The notes under the pieces are model-generated. The model did no database searches, was not told the origin of the DNA, and saw only the letters and a list, made by a program, of their open reading frames with translations. From Bacteroidia bacterium (GTDB lineage Bacteria > Bacteroidota > Bacteroidia > B-17B0 > Aurantibacillaceae): 7,473 bases of DNA. The position numbers and the translations under genes are program-made. Positions 7,342-7,473 of this stretch are shown one piece after another (within the stretch, counting starts at the first letter, position 1; every line of letters starts with the position of its first letter). The DNA lies in assembly GCA_014379485.1 (NCBI GenBank), contig JACMLS010000385.1, forward strand, positions 1 to 7,473. Reading direction: 5' to 3'.

Positions 7342-7473
7342 ATTCTGCAACGGAGGCTGTTTTTTTAACAAAGGATAAAATTAGAGAATCATTTTAAATA
7401 TTTATAGGACAAATTGAAAAAACGAAAGAATTTTTCCTTTTTGTGACATCTTGCTATAAGTAAACTTTGAGAA

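Noticed and set aside
7342..7371. TTG start at 7371 for the sigma factor
   Set aside because: The ATG at 7341 gives a normal family length, and the ten extra residues show no family similarity.
7369..7377. TATCCTTTG (minus strand) as a Bacteroidota -7 promoter element for the sigma gene
   Set aside because: The spacing inside the motif is one base longer than the TAnnTTTG consensus, and there is no TTTG at a suitable upstream distance.

Overview
The window looks like a piece of a Bacteroidota (Bacteroidetes) genome, with a short piece of unrelated, GC-rich DNA at its left end. The lineage call rests on three things: an ECF sigma / FecR / STN-type TonB receptor triad in which the FecR has the Bacteroidota-style C-terminal domain, a large secreted protein built from PKD and Ig-like modules, and A/T-rich gene starts without clear Shine-Dalgarno sequences. 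The main body is about 40% GC (sampled lines 32-47%). The first 180 bases are 59% GC (106 of 180, counted).

All supported genes read leftwards on the minus strand. From right to left: 7342-7473 is an upstream region with no gene; 7341-6820 is an ECF sigma-70 factor; 6770-5841 is a FecR-type anti-sigma factor with one membrane segment; 5686-3038 is a FecA-like outer-membrane receptor (signal peptide, STN domain, carboxypeptidase-regulatory-like domain, plug, barrel); and 2934 to about 180 is a secreted multidomain beta-sandwich protein (PKD, Ig-like and three 75-residue repeats). Gaps are 49, 154 and 103 bases, so one transcript is plausible. The 154-base gap carries a strong 68-base inverted repeat. 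No stretch over 300 bases lacks a gene.

By analogy with the Fec system, the receptor's STN domain would contact the periplasmic part of FecR, which would release or activate the sigma factor to transcribe the locus. The linked target here appears to be a large surface or secreted protein rather than a SusD-type lipoprotein. The ligand is unknown.

Near position 180 the secreted-protein gene stops making sense. The DNA to its left encodes, in another frame, the N-terminal part of a thymidine/pyrimidine-nucleoside phosphorylase (DeoA-like). Both genes are broken at the same point, where GC content also jumps. This is most likely an assembly or library chimera, less likely a real rearrangement. 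The last 16 or so residues of the secreted protein as read here are therefore probably not native, and its true C-terminus (where a type IX secretion signal would be expected) is missing.
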